The notes: a model not told the origin generated them from the letters alone. A stretch of 46,389 bases of DNA from JBBIWA01 sp037439425 (GCA_037439425.1 JBBIWA010000040.1:1-46389), one strand, 5' to 3'; counted from the first letter of the stretch, positions 1 to 8,870 are shown. Made by a program: numbers and translations.

Positions 1-1
1 T

Positions 2-76
2 TCGCCCTTTCAATGGAAGTTTACACGCGATGATCTCCATCAACTTCTCGACCGCTTGGGGATTCGCTCGGAATGA
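2..76 (+). pseudogene. C-terminal end of an IS630-type transposase (cut by window edge)
   Basis: Reading from base 2 gives 24 codons ending at TGA 74-76. The peptide contains PFQWKFTRDDLHQLLDRL, which resembles the C-terminal tail of IS630-family DDE transposases (typically PFxWxFTRxDLxxLLxRL). The rest of the gene lies outside the window, so it could be an intact element or a remnant. The call rests on one short motif. The element's terminal repeat may lie in the structured DNA that follows, but I cannot identify it. Confidence 0.55.
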
Positions 77-130
77 GGCGTTGGATGCTGCTGTCAACAT
101 ACGTCACCGTATTTATGCAAACATGTACTA

Positions 131-239
131 AGTACAATGCGCCATAAATACTCCGCCAGTTAGCCTGAAAGCTAACGGATTGCAAAATCCGTGATTCTGT
201 CTCACGACAACTGACGGCGTAATTGCGGCGCACAGTACT
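131..239. repeat. Nested palindromic, strongly folded element downstream of the bactofilin gene
   Basis: An outer inverted repeat (131-143 with 227-239) pairs at 11 of 13 positions. A second one (153-160 with 210-217) pairs at 7 of 8. Inside are a TTAGC/GCTAA hairpin, a 7-bp hairpin closed by a GCAA loop (175-192), and an alternative 5-bp hairpin (190-206) that overlaps the previous one. The whole overlaps the bactofilin stop codon. It could act as a terminator for the par operon, be the end of a mobile element, or be a structured RNA. No T-run marks it as a standard terminator. Confidence 0.5.
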
Positions 240-660
240 AAGCTGTCTCTTGGGCCAGCGGCTTGGCATCAATAGATTTCAGATTCTTTGCACTAGGAGA
301 TTCCTCGCGATCCCCCATGTGACACTTTCCATCAAAAATCGCGCCGTGCTCAATAATCAGAGTTGGGGTGTAAACGTCTCCGTAGACCCGCCCCGTAGCG
401 TGAATTTCCACCTTATTTTTAGCGTTGATTGTCCCCTCAACGGTTCCACTTACTGAGACAGATCCGGCCTCGATTGAGGCCTTAACATGACCGTGCTCGC
501 CAATGAGCAAGCTTCCAGAATCCGAAATCACCTTGCCCGAAACCTGACCATCTACCCTCAAGATCTCTGTAAATTTCACCTCACCGGTGATAATCGTCCC
601 CTCACCCAGAAAGCCTCGGATATCACTCGGGACCTCACCCTGTACCTTGCTAAATTTCAT
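238..660 (-). CDS. Bactofilin (polymerising cytoskeletal protein)
   Basis: Bactofilins form nucleotide-independent filaments near the membrane and scaffold cell-shape or chromosome-segregation proteins. The 140-residue product has the family's right-handed beta-helix pattern, with short strands and regular glycines (GFLGEGTIITGEVKF near the start, then repeated V/I-x-G steps to about residue 110) between short disordered ends. I chose ATG 658-660 because a strong AGGAGAG site lies 8 bases upstream; the ATG at 687 lacks one. It follows parB by about 100 bp on the same strand, so it is probably the last gene of the rpmH-to-par transcript. In Myxococcus, bactofilins are encoded next to parABS and tether the ParABS system. 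A similar role here is an inference from position only. Confidence 0.9.
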   Translation of the reverse strand: MKFSKVQGEVPSDIRGFLGEGTIITGEVKFTEILRVDGQVSGKVISDSGSLLIGEHGHVKASIEAGSVSVSGTVEGTINAKNKVEIHATGRVYGDVYTPTLIIEHGAIFDGKCHMGDREESPSAKNLKSIDAKPLAQETA

Positions 661-759
661 GGACGAATCTCTCCTCTTATTAAACATATAGACAACCTAA
701 CCTAGAGAAGGGGCAAATTTATGTTATCAGTACGTTACCAGAACGACAACTAGCCGTCT

Positions 760-1641
760 TTAGACAGCCCTAGGCGGTGAGGTTTCGGGTTTTCGCATTA
801 TGATCGAGTAGATACGATCCAATTCAGCAGGAGAATTAAAATCTATTTCGATCCTACCCCCCTTTTGACTGAGTCTTATTCTAACCTGTGCACCAAGCAA
901 TCTCTTCAGCTTCAACTCAGCCGCCCGAATGTTAGCATCGTTTTTCATCCGGGTCGAGCCTTCTTTCACAGAAGAGCCGAAGATAATTCGCTTGACAGCT
1001 TGCTCAGCCTCACGAACGGAGAGCTTGCGATGAATAATTTCATTTGCCAACCTCTCCTGCTGCTCAACAGAGTCTAGACTAAGCAAAGCACGAGCATGTC
1101 CCATCGAAAGCTGCTCACTCTCCAACAGCCTCCTGACTGCTTCAGGCAACTTCAATAATCTCAGATAGTTAGCAACTGAGGAGCGCTCTTTCCCGACCCG
1201 CTGAGCAACCTCCTCTTGAGTCAAATTAAATCCTTGAATGAGTCTCTGATACGCCTGCGCCTCCTCTATCGGATTGAGCTCCTGCCTCTGAATGTTCTCA
1301 ACCAAGGCTAGTTCCAGCAGCTTGGAATCTGGGATGTTACGTACAACCGCACTGACCCGCCTCAAGCCCGCCCTTTGAGCTGCACGCCAACGCCTTTCTC
1401 CAGCCACAATCTGGTATCGCCCATTGGCTATGCGTCTGAGCAAAAGAGGTTGTACTAACCCATTAGACTTAATGGACTGCGCTAACTCCTCCAATTTCTC
1501 TTCATCATACTTGCCTCGTGGCTGTTCAGGGTTAGGATCAATTAGGTCAATATCAATATCCAGCAGCTCCTCACCTGAAGCCGATGCAGCAGGATCTGAT
1601 AGCAGGGCACTAAGCCCTCTGCCGAGCGCTCTTCTTGTCAT
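760..1641 (-). CDS. parB: Chromosome-partitioning protein ParB
   Basis: ParB binds parS, spreads as a CTP-dependent clamp around the origin, and works with ParA to segregate it. The 293-residue protein starts with the usual MTRRALGRGLSALL. It carries the N-terminal CTP-binding domain (ENIQRQELNPIEEAQAY; GERRWRAAQRAGL with the arginine-rich box near residue 85), a central helix-turn-helix (LTQEEVAQRVGKERSSVANY) and a C-terminal dimerisation domain. Its start codon overlaps the 3' end of parA by 32 bases, which suggests translational coupling. Length and order (rsmG-parA-parB) are standard for chromosomal par loci. The two parS sites lie just upstream of parA. Confidence 0.97.
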   Translation of the reverse strand: MTRRALGRGLSALLSDPAASASGEELLDIDIDLIDPNPEQPRGKYDEEKLEELAQSIKSNGLVQPLLLRRIANGRYQIVAGERRWRAAQRAGLRRVSAVVRNIPDSKLLELALVENIQRQELNPIEEAQAYQRLIQGFNLTQEEVAQRVGKERSSVANYLRLLKLPEAVRRLLESEQLSMGHARALLSLDSVEQQERLANEIIHRKLSVREAEQAVKRIIFGSSVKEGSTRMKNDANIRAAELKLKRLLGAQVRIRLSQKGGRIEIDFNSPAELDRIYSIIMRKPETSPPRAV

Positions 1642-2395
1642 TTTCCACCACCTCTTTTGCCAAGGTTATATAACTCTCAGCCCCACGCGACTTAATATCG
1701 TAGAGGATAATTGGTTTTCCATGACTTGGGGCCTCAGCCAAACGTATATTTCGCGGAATTACTGTTTCGAAAACCTGTGCGCCTAAAAAATCTCTCAAAT
1801 CAGCAACCACCTGATTAGCTAAATTGGTTCGCTCATCGAACATCGTCAGCAGAAACCCTTCGACCGCTAAATTGGGATTTAGACTGCGTCGAATACGCAC
1901 TAGCGTGTCCCATAATTCTGTGACCCCTTCCAGCGCAAAATATTCACATTGAATCGGGACCAGAATAGAGTCGGCAGCTGTCAGGGCATTGAGAGTTAGC
2001 AAGCCCAGACTAGGGGGGCAGTCAATGACAATATATCCAAATTCATTGCGCAACGGGTCGAGAACTTTGCGCAACCGAAACTCCCTCCGCTCAACGTCTA
2101 TCAACTCAACCTCAGCTCCAGCCAAATTGCGATCAGAAGGCGCAATCTTGAGGTATTCAAGATCTGTGTTCAAGATGATATTACTAATTGGCTCCTGCAG
2201 TATAAGCGTATGATACATGCTTCGCCTGAAAGAACCCTTTTGAATTCCTACCCCGCTGGTAGAATTGGCCTGCGGATCTATATCAACCAGGAGGGTCGGG
2301 ATTTCCGAAGCAGCCAATGAGGCTGAAAGATTGATAGCTGTAGTGGTCTTCCCCACCCCCCCTTTCTGGTTAGAGATCGCGATAATCTTGCTCAT
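1610..2395 (-). CDS. parA: Chromosome-partitioning ATPase ParA (Soj)
   Basis: ParA is the deviant Walker-type ATPase that binds the nucleoid as an ATP dimer and is released by ParB, moving the origin region. The 261-residue protein shows the deviant Walker A motif KGGVGKTTTAINLSASLA at about residues 11-28, the A' motif DIDPQANSTSG near 40, and the Walker B region YIVIDCPPSLG near 120. It lacks an N-terminal DNA-binding extension, as expected for a chromosomal Soj type rather than a plasmid type Ia ParA. The ATG at 2395 has only a weak ribosome site. Two parS sites lie 92-135 bases upstream, so ParB may affect parAB transcription (inference). Confidence 0.97.
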   Translation of the reverse strand: MSKIIAISNQKGGVGKTTTAINLSASLAASEIPTLLVDIDPQANSTSGVGIQKGSFRRSMYHTLILQEPISNIILNTDLEYLKIAPSDRNLAGAEVELIDVERREFRLRKVLDPLRNEFGYIVIDCPPSLGLLTLNALTAADSILVPIQCEYFALEGVTELWDTLVRIRRSLNPNLAVEGFLLTMFDERTNLANQVVADLRDFLGAQVFETVIPRNIRLAEAPSHGKPIILYDIKSRGAESYITLAKEVVENDKKSARQRA

Positions 2396-2486
2396 CTTTT
2401 CGATCCGGAACCAACCAATCTGTCGCTACAGCCCTTTGCTGCCCGAACATTATCACATCTCGCCAGGCAATGAAAGATGACCCCGA

Positions 2487-2502
2487 TGTTCCACGTGAAA
2501 CA
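2487..2502 (+). promoter_or_regulatory. parS centromere site 1
   Basis: The sequence TGTTCCACGTGAAACA is a 16-of-16 match to the bacterial chromosomal parS consensus (TGTTNCACGTGAAACA). It lies between rsmG and parA, as expected for the ParB loading site. Confidence 0.96.
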
Positions 2503-2514
2503 ATGAAAAAATCC

Positions 2515-2530
2515 GGTTTCACGTGGAACG
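2515..2530 (-). promoter_or_regulatory. parS centromere site 2, overlapping the rsmG stop codon
   Basis: GGTTTCACGTGGAACG matches the inverted parS 16-mer at 14 positions; only the two outermost bases differ. It lies 12 bases from site 1 in opposite orientation and covers the end of rsmG (stop codon 2519-2521). Confidence 0.9.
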
Positions 2531-3160
2531 CACCAAAGAGATGAGTAGACGATTTTGGGAGTGAGGAATGAGAAATGTCTCTATCTGCATCCCTGGCGGG
2601 AGAACTTTGAGAAGGGCAGATTCCGTTTTTCGATTACCAAAGAACAGAAACTGAGAGCATTTTTCTCCGCTCTGTAGAAGTTGAGGGATGAGCTGATCCA
2701 GCTTATCAAGAGCTCTCACTGTCAAACAGCTCTCAGACCCAGTATCAGTTATCAGCTCAAATCTGCTCTGAAGCACCTTTACATTTTCCAACTGGAGAGC
2801 ATCAAGTACCTCCTTAAGAAAAATAGCCTTCTTCCTGTTAAACTCAACTAGCGTCACCAGCAACTCTGGGCGCAGGATAGCTACCGGCAGCCCAGGTATT
2901 CCCAAACCAGACCCAATATCCCATACACTCCTGATGGAGGCCAGCAAGCGCTCAACCATAAAAACCGACTCGAAAAGATGGCGCTGCGCGAACGAAAGCG
3001 GTTCAGTCAGGGTGGTCAGATGTAGCAGTTTATTCCATTTGAGAACCAGCTGATAGTAAAGCAGAAACTTCTGGATCTCAGTAGAGGAAAGCTGCCATTC
3101 GATGAGAGGATCGCCTTTTTCAAGGATCCGCTGGAGATGGGAAATAGGAGAAGGGTACAC
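2519..3160 (-). CDS. rsmG: 16S rRNA (guanine-527-N7)-methyltransferase RsmG (GidB)
   Basis: RsmG methylates N7 of G527 in the 530 loop of 16S rRNA using S-adenosylmethionine; its loss gives low-level streptomycin resistance in other bacteria. The 213-residue protein has the family SAM-binding motif VWDIGSGLGIPGLPVAI at about residues 78-94 and the downstream VEFNRKKAIFLKEV helix. The start is GTG at 3160, supported by a strong GGAGGTGA site 7-8 bases upstream. It follows mnmG by 46 bases on the same strand, the usual mnmE-mnmG-rsmG-parAB order. Its 3' end carries a parS site. Confidence 0.96.
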   Translation of the reverse strand: MYPSPISHLQRILEKGDPLIEWQLSSTEIQKFLLYYQLVLKWNKLLHLTTLTEPLSFAQRHLFESVFMVERLLASIRSVWDIGSGLGIPGLPVAILRPELLVTLVEFNRKKAIFLKEVLDALQLENVKVLQSRFELITDTGSESCLTVRALDKLDQLIPQLLQSGEKCSQFLFFGNRKTESALLKVLPPGMQIETFLIPHSQNRLLISLVRST

Positions 3161-3206
3161 TGAAAGTCACCTCCGTCTCTGACAGGATCGCAAACGGAAC
3201 AACCAT

Positions 3207-5108
3207 TCAAGAGGCAGGATTTACTGCGTTATGCCGTGACCAGAGCTCGACATGAATTGCCAGCAAAGAGAGAGCTGCGGGAGTTAAGCCTGGAATTCGC
3301 ATTGCCTGCCCCAGTGTCCTCGGACGGACGCGATCCAATCGTTCGACCATCTCGTTAGATAGGCCTGGCAATTGTCTGTATTCTATGTTATCAGGGATCG
3401 CACGGTTAGCAGCTTTCGAAAGCCGCGCTAGCATTTGTTCCTCTGTAGCCATATAGCCTTCGTACTTAAAATCTGTGACCACAGTAGTTATTTCATTAAG
3501 ATTGCAAAGGTCGCGAAGCGATTGCGGGAGAAGAAGAGTCAAAAGCTCGGCTCCGACCTCTGGCCGTTTTGCCAACTGGCTGAGGGTCATAGGTTCTGAC
3601 AGAGTAATGCCTGATCGTTGGGAGAAGTCACAATAACCGTCAGATTTACTCGAAACCTTTGTGCGCTGAAAGTAGCCCCTCAACTCCTTTAGTCTTTCCC
3701 GTTTGGCAGCGAACTCCTGGTATCTCTCAGGCGAAAGCATGCCCAATTTAAAACCATACTCTGTCAGACGAAGGTCCGCAGTGTCTATCCTGAGCTTCAA
3801 TCTTTGCTCTGCCCGAGAAGTAAACATCCTATATGGTTCATCTACTCCCTGGGTTACCAGGTCCTCAATAAGAATACCAATATACCCCTCTTCGCGCTTA
3901 ACTATGAAGGGTTCGAGACCATGGACATATCGGGCAGCATTGATTCCAGCAATAATCCCCTGTGCTGCTGCTTCTTCATACCCAGTCGTTCCGTTAATCT
4001 GCCCCGCATTGAAGAGTCCCTGAATGCGTTTGGTCTGCAGTGAAGGCCAAAGCTCAGTAGGATCAATCATGTCATACTCGATTGCATATCCTGGGCGCAG
4101 CATTAAGGCATTCTCTAGTCCCGGGATTTGCTTTATGAGTTCTCGCTGTAGATCAGCAGGAAGGCTTGTCGAAAAGCCGTTCAGATAGGTCTCATAAGTA
4201 GTGTAGCCCTCTGGTTCCAAAAACAGTTGGTGGCGCTCTTTGTCAGGAAACTTAACGACCTTATCCTCAATTGAAGGACAATAGCGGGGACCAATACCAA
4301 CAATTTGGCCACTATAAAGGGGAGAACGGCTCAAATTGTCTCGGATCATCCTGTGAAGCTTTTCATTCGTATATCCGATATAGCAAGAGATCTGAGGCTG
4401 GGGAATTTTTCTGGTTGCGAAAGAAAATGGGGTCGGATTTTCATCCCCAGGCTGCTCCTCAAAATGGGAGAAATCTATTGTTCGACGATCTAGCCTTGGC
4501 GGGGTTCCTGTTTTCAGTCGTGCGATGCGAAACCCAAGTTGACGAAGATTCTCAGCAAGTGCAATTGATGGGAGCTCTCCAGACCGGCCAGCAGAGAAGC
4601 GCTTCTCACCAATATGAATCAAGCCGTTTAAGAAAGTTCCTGTCGTGACCACTACGGCCTGACTGCCTATTAGCCTTCCATCCATTAGCTCTACTCCTAC
4701 CACCTTTCCATTTCTGGTAAGAATCTGCCTCACCTCCCCTTGCCTGAGGAAGAGATTGTAGATGGCCTCCAATTCCCGCCTCATCTGTTGGCGATACAAT
4801 GCTCTGTCGGCCTGCGCTCTCGGCGCCTGAACGGCAGGGCCGCGGCTACGATTGAGCAATCTGAACTGAATTCCCGTTTGATCAATCACCCTCCCCATCA
4901 AACCACCCAGCGCATCAATTTCGCGAACCAAGTGCCCTTTCGCAATCCCACCAATAGCTGGATTACAAGACATCTGGGCGATTAGATCCAGATTGAAAGT
5001 GACGATAGCCGTTCTAGCCCCCAGCTTTGCAGAGGCATGGGCAGCCTCGCAACCAGCGTGGCCTGCCCCGATAACAACCACATCAAATTCTTCGTCATAC
5101 TGAGCCAT
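3207..5108 (-). CDS. mnmG: tRNA uridine-5-carboxymethylaminomethyl modification enzyme MnmG (GidA)
   Basis: MnmG is the FAD-dependent partner of MnmE. The complex puts (carboxymethyl)aminomethyl groups on wobble U34 of certain tRNAs. The 633-residue length is normal. The N-terminal FAD motif VVVIGAGHAGCEAA is at about residues 10-23, followed by QMSCNPAIGGIAKGHLVREID with the catalytic-region cysteine. Later blocks include TGTPPRL near 200, TRKIPQPQISCYIGYTN near 240 and GLFNAGQINGTTGYEEAAAQG near 365. The C-terminal helical domain for MnmE binding ends with RIPGLTPAALSLL. It follows mnmE by 31 bases, so the two partners are probably made from one transcript. Confidence 0.98.
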   Translation of the reverse strand: MAQYDEEFDVVVIGAGHAGCEAAHASAKLGARTAIVTFNLDLIAQMSCNPAIGGIAKGHLVREIDALGGLMGRVIDQTGIQFRLLNRSRGPAVQAPRAQADRALYRQQMRRELEAIYNLFLRQGEVRQILTRNGKVVGVELMDGRLIGSQAVVVTTGTFLNGLIHIGEKRFSAGRSGELPSIALAENLRQLGFRIARLKTGTPPRLDRRTIDFSHFEEQPGDENPTPFSFATRKIPQPQISCYIGYTNEKLHRMIRDNLSRSPLYSGQIVGIGPRYCPSIEDKVVKFPDKERHQLFLEPEGYTTYETYLNGFSTSLPADLQRELIKQIPGLENALMLRPGYAIEYDMIDPTELWPSLQTKRIQGLFNAGQINGTTGYEEAAAQGIIAGINAARYVHGLEPFIVKREEGYIGILIEDLVTQGVDEPYRMFTSRAEQRLKLRIDTADLRLTEYGFKLGMLSPERYQEFAAKRERLKELRGYFQRTKVSSKSDGYCDFSQRSGITLSEPMTLSQLAKRPEVGAELLTLLLPQSLRDLCNLNEITTVVTDFKYEGYMATEEQMLARLSKAANRAIPDNIEYRQLPGLSNEMVERLDRVRPRTLGQAMRIPGLTPAALSLLAIHVELWSRHNAVNPAS

Positions 5109-5139
5109 AACTGTGGCTTTGATCTCTTGAAAAGGCTTC

Positions 5140-6516
5140 CTACTTTCCTATGCAAAAGGTAGAGAAAATCTGGTTAATAATGTCACTGAGAAGAGTCTCC
5201 CCAGTGATTACGCCAAGACTCTGAAGCGCACTATGAAGATTTACCAGAACTACCTCTTCAGTAAAACCTGCACTTAAATCTTGCCTGGCCTGACGCAAAG
5301 CACTGAGAGCCTGCTCCAGTGCCAAATAGTGGCGTTCATTGGTGATTATAGCACCTCCGATCATTGATTGTGAGCCCACGGTAATTTGATTATAAATGGC
5401 CTGTCTGAGCTCCTCAATGCCCTGGCCAGTCAAAGCTGATACTTTTATAACAGGATATAGATCCGAAAGAGATTCTATAAGCTCATCAGGTATCCTGATG
5501 CCCAGATCGCACTTATTGATCACGCAAAGGTTGACAGGAAATTGCTCAAGGAAGTCAAAATCTTTCTCAGAAGTAGCCACAGCAGCATCAAGTACGGCGA
5601 CAATAATATCAGCCTCACTAATAGCCGTTCGCGTCCTCTCAACGCCGATTTGTTCGACCAAGTCCTCAGTTTCACGGATCCCGGCCGTATCAACCAGATC
5701 TACAGGGATGCCATTGATAGCAAACGTTTCGACCAAAGTATCTCTTGTGGTTCCAGGAAGAGGTGTGACAATAGCCCGATCCTTCTCAAGCAATCTGTTA
5801 AATATAGATGACTTACCCACATTAGGCCGCCCCACGAGAGCTAACCTCACACCAGACCTGATGATTCTTCCAATCCTGTAGCTGGAAATCAGCCTAGCAA
5901 TCTCGCTAATAGACTGCTCGAGTTTTGAGGTGAAAAACTCCAGATTCAGAGGCTCCAGGTCATCTTCGACAAACTCTACCGTAGACTCGAAATGAACTAT
6001 CATTTCGATCAGGCAGTCTTTGATAGGTTGCAACAGCCTTGATAGTTCACCGCGAAGCTGCTTTGCAGCAACCCGCGCTTGATAGGCTGTTTGCGCATGG
6101 ATTAGATCATTGATAGCTTCAGCCTGCGACAGATCGATTCGATGATTCAGAAAGGCCCGCATAGTAAACTCACCAGGCTCAGCAGGGGTGGCACCAAAGG
6201 AGAGAAGTAACCTGACAAGCTCAGCAAGGATCACAGGGCTTCCATGGCAAGATATTTCCACTACATCTTCGCCGGTAAATGAGTGCGGAGCTTTGAAATA
6301 AGTGATAATAGCCTCATCAATGACCTCCCCCGAGTCATTGTTGATAAGGTAGTGAAAGGCAGCTCGATTAGGTGTGAAGCTAACTTCAGCCTGGGGGGAA
6401 AGAAGCTTTCGAGTCAAAGCTAATGAGTCACTACCGCTGAGTCTGATGACTCCGATCCCACCGTAACCTGGCGGGGTGGCGATAGCTACAATGGTTTTGT
6501 TCTCATAGAAGTTCAT
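5140..6516 (-). CDS. mnmE: tRNA modification GTPase MnmE (TrmE)
   Basis: MnmE is the potassium-dependent GTPase that works with MnmG on U34 of tRNA. The 458-residue protein has the N-terminal folate-binding domain (TIVAIATPPGYGGIGVIRLSG) and a helical domain into which the G domain is inserted: G1 GRPNVGKSSIFN near 225, G2 PGTTRDT near 250, G3 DTAG near 270 and G4 NKCD near 330. It ends in CIGK, the conserved C-terminal Cys motif. ATG at 6516 is preferred; a TTG nine bases upstream would add three residues. It lies in the yidC-jag-mnmE-mnmG order found in many bacteria. Confidence 0.97.
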   Translation of the reverse strand: MNFYENKTIVAIATPPGYGGIGVIRLSGSDSLALTRKLLSPQAEVSFTPNRAAFHYLINNDSGEVIDEAIITYFKAPHSFTGEDVVEISCHGSPVILAELVRLLLSFGATPAEPGEFTMRAFLNHRIDLSQAEAINDLIHAQTAYQARVAAKQLRGELSRLLQPIKDCLIEMIVHFESTVEFVEDDLEPLNLEFFTSKLEQSISEIARLISSYRIGRIIRSGVRLALVGRPNVGKSSIFNRLLEKDRAIVTPLPGTTRDTLVETFAINGIPVDLVDTAGIRETEDLVEQIGVERTRTAISEADIIVAVLDAAVATSEKDFDFLEQFPVNLCVINKCDLGIRIPDELIESLSDLYPVIKVSALTGQGIEELRQAIYNQITVGSQSMIGGAIITNERHYLALEQALSALRQARQDLSAGFTEEVVLVNLHSALQSLGVITGETLLSDIINQIFSTFCIGK

Positions 6517-6585
6517 GAAGAACAAGGGCCATAGCCCCCAGACGGTACAGGGCGGGTGGGAAAAGTGGCAAGGTCAGACAACACG

Positions 6586-7053
6586 CTAGGCAGGGATGAT
6601 TTTGACCCGACGCATCTGCCCATCTCCCTCGCTCTCGGTCCTAATCCCCTTCTGATCATACAAAGACAGATGGATAATGCGCCGATCCTGCGCGCTCATT
6701 GGATCAAACACAAAAGGGACGCGGGTAAGCCTTACTTTATCAGCTGCCTTCTGAGCCATTAGTTCTAGTTCACTTCTTCTGGCAGAGCGATATCCATTGG
6801 CATCAAAATCTATCTGTAGCCCATCGGCAAGGGCGGCGGCAAAGGTGCGCCGTGTGATATATTGAAGTGCATCAAGAAGCTCTGCATTATGTCCTAGCAG
6901 CAGAGGCAGATCGAAGCCCTGAAACAACACTTCAACCGTCTTATCGTCAATCTGCTTGACCTTTACTCGCAGATCCAGCGAAGACCTATCAATGAGTGCC
7001 TTAACGTAATTCTCAATTTCCCCCACAATGCCTTTAAAGTTTTCGCTTGTCAT
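6586..7053 (-). CDS. jag: Jag/KhpB-like RNA-binding protein (KH + R3H domains)
   Basis: Jag (SpoIIIJ-associated, also called KhpB or EloR) is an RNA-binding protein encoded next to yidC, linked in Gram-positives to cell elongation and small-RNA control. The 155-residue protein begins directly with a conserved N-terminal part, has a KH-II segment around residues 45-85 (LLLGHNAELLDALQYITR) and a C-terminal R3H domain (LMAQKAADKVRLTR ... DRRIIHLSL, with the Arg and His spaced as expected). The basic linker domain of longer homologues is missing. It lies 20 bases after yidC and before mnmE, which supports the assignment. Confidence 0.9.
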   Translation of the reverse strand: MTSENFKGIVGEIENYVKALIDRSSLDLRVKVKQIDDKTVEVLFQGFDLPLLLGHNAELLDALQYITRRTFAAALADGLQIDFDANGYRSARRSELELMAQKAADKVRLTRVPFVFDPMSAQDRRIIHLSLYDQKGIRTESEGDGQMRRVKIIPA

Positions 7054-7073
7054 AGCAAACTCAAGAGGTAACC

Positions 7074-8870
7074 CTAAGAATTGGCCAGCAGCTGTTTGGC
7101 CTTTTTTCGCTTCCTGGGCTGGGACCTAACTTCATCTGGTTTGGGCTGCTCCGCAGTAGCTGGGGCCCCTGGCTGGGGTGGATTCATTCGATTAATCACA
7201 TACTGCTGCCCAATACCAACCAGGTTTCCGACCATCCAGTACAGCACCAGCCCTGCTGGAGCGTAGATGAAAAACATCCCGGTAAAAATCAGAGGCATCA
7301 AGTATCCGATCTTCTTCTGCACAGGATCTGCCGGTGATGGCGTAAGTGCTTGCTGAACAAGCATGGTGACACACATCACGATCGGCAAGATATAGTATTT
7401 ATCAGGAGATGAAAGGTCTTGAATCCAGCCAAAGAAAGGGGCATGGCGCATTTCAATAGCTACCGTTAAAATAACGAAGACCGCATAAAAGAAGGGCATT
7501 TGGAGCAAAAGGGGCAAGCATCCCATAAAAGGGTTTCCTTCACGCATCAAAGCAATTTGCTCCATCTGCAGCTCTTTCATCCGGGGGTCATTCTTCTCCA
7601 GCCTCTTCATCCGCTCCTGCAGGTCTTTCATTTTTGGCTGCAGCGCCGCGGTTCGCTTCATAGAAACTGAACTCTTCCAGCGAAGCGGGAAGAAGAACAT
7701 GTTAAGAATAACCGTAAAGATAACAATGGCCCAGCCATAATTTCCCGTCAGACCATATGCCAGGTTCAATCCTTTGATAAGAAATTGAGCAAGGGGCTTG
7801 ATCATAAAAGCCATATAACCATAGTTGATCAGCCCCTCGAGGCTCATACTCTCACCTACAATACCCAGCTTTTGACTGACTGCATTCAACACTGCCGGAA
7901 CTTTCGGGCCAGCATAAATGTAGTTAGTTTGACCTGGCTTAACTGGTATAGCTACAGAGATATAATTTCGGCTCTTCCCCTTCGAGCCAGAAGCTTGCTG
8001 TTGAAGATGATTGATTACACTAATAAACGTTGCCGGGCTGGAGGGAAGGAAGGCCATAGCAAAGTAATTATCATCAACAGCAGCCCAGACCACGTTTGCC
8101 GCTTGAATTGTGTTAAGCTCAGGTCCTTTGCTTGAAGCCGTTACCCTATTAACCTCACCACCTGCGACGTAGCTAACATAAGGTTCAGGACTATAGAAGC
8201 CAAACTCTTTAATGCTCTGATCGCCAAAACTGGGTCCGATGACTACCTGAGCATCCACTAGCTGGCCATTGCGCTTCACCTCAATCTGAAACTCAAAATC
8301 AAATCCAGAGCCGTTCAGAACGAACCTCTTCCTCGCTGTAATTCCATTTTGGGCATAATAGAAAACTATTTCCCGCTGCTCACCTTTAGAAAGATCTATT
8401 TCCCGATCTGTGAGATTCTCAACAACATACAGCGCTGAGTTAAGCTCGTTCTCAAGAGATTTGTCGGAAGGAAGCAGTATTCTCAGGGGAGCTCCTATCT
8501 CTTGGCTCAGCTTGGCTGAAACCAAGTTAACTCCACCCTTGTCCTCATCTATCGGCTTGCCATCAAGAAAATGAGTCATTGTCCACTCAGTCAGCACCCC
8601 GCCTCTATTAGACAAAGTACCTTTCCAGAAAGGAGACCTGAGCTTAATCAAGTTTACTTCGGCTGGCATTGATGGAGTTGATGGAGGCGCAGCCTGGAGA
8701 GGGAGGGGCTGCACTGAGCTGGCAGATGGATTAGGGGTAGTAGGTGCTGATGATGGAGTGACCTTTTGCCCAGATGAAGGTTTGGGCAGGAAATAGGTCC
8801 TGAGAATGAAATCCCACCCAAACAGTACTATAGCAGACAGAATGAGGAATAATACAAACCGTTTTTGCAT
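7074..8870 (-). CDS. yidC: Membrane protein insertase YidC
   Basis: YidC inserts and folds inner-membrane proteins alone or with SecYEG. At 598 residues it is the Gram-negative long form: an N-terminal membrane anchor (residues 5-25), a Pro/Ser-rich linker, a large periplasmic beta-supersandwich domain (about 70-350), then five conserved transmembrane helices beginning near GNYGWAIVIFTVILNMFFFP. The cytoplasmic loop with MKDLQERMKRLEK and the lysine/arginine-rich tail (RSQPRKRKKAKQLL) for ribosome contact are present. ATG at 8870 is used; the TTG just before it adds only one residue. Upstream is yidD, downstream jag. Confidence 0.98.
   Translation of the reverse strand: MQKRFVLFLILSAIVLFGWDFILRTYFLPKPSSGQKVTPSSAPTTPNPSASSVQPLPLQAAPPSTPSMPAEVNLIKLRSPFWKGTLSNRGGVLTEWTMTHFLDGKPIDEDKGGVNLVSAKLSQEIGAPLRILLPSDKSLENELNSALYVVENLTDREIDLSKGEQREIVFYYAQNGITARKRFVLNGSGFDFEFQIEVKRNGQLVDAQVVIGPSFGDQSIKEFGFYSPEPYVSYVAGGEVNRVTASSKGPELNTIQAANVVWAAVDDNYFAMAFLPSSPATFISVINHLQQQASGSKGKSRNYISVAIPVKPGQTNYIYAGPKVPAVLNAVSQKLGIVGESMSLEGLINYGYMAFMIKPLAQFLIKGLNLAYGLTGNYGWAIVIFTVILNMFFFPLRWKSSVSMKRTAALQPKMKDLQERMKRLEKNDPRMKELQMEQIALMREGNPFMGCLPLLLQMPFFYAVFVILTVAIEMRHAPFFGWIQDLSSPDKYYILPIVMCVTMLVQQALTPSPADPVQKKIGYLMPLIFTGMFFIYAPAGLVLYWMVGNLVGIGQQYVINRMNPPQPGAPATAEQPKPDEVRSQPRKRKKAKQLLANS

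Noticed and set aside
153..217. tRNA-Cys-like sequence with a GCA-containing loop
   Set aside because: The anticodon-like hairpin has no proper 7-base loop, there is no variable region because the next hairpin overlaps it, and the D loop is too short.
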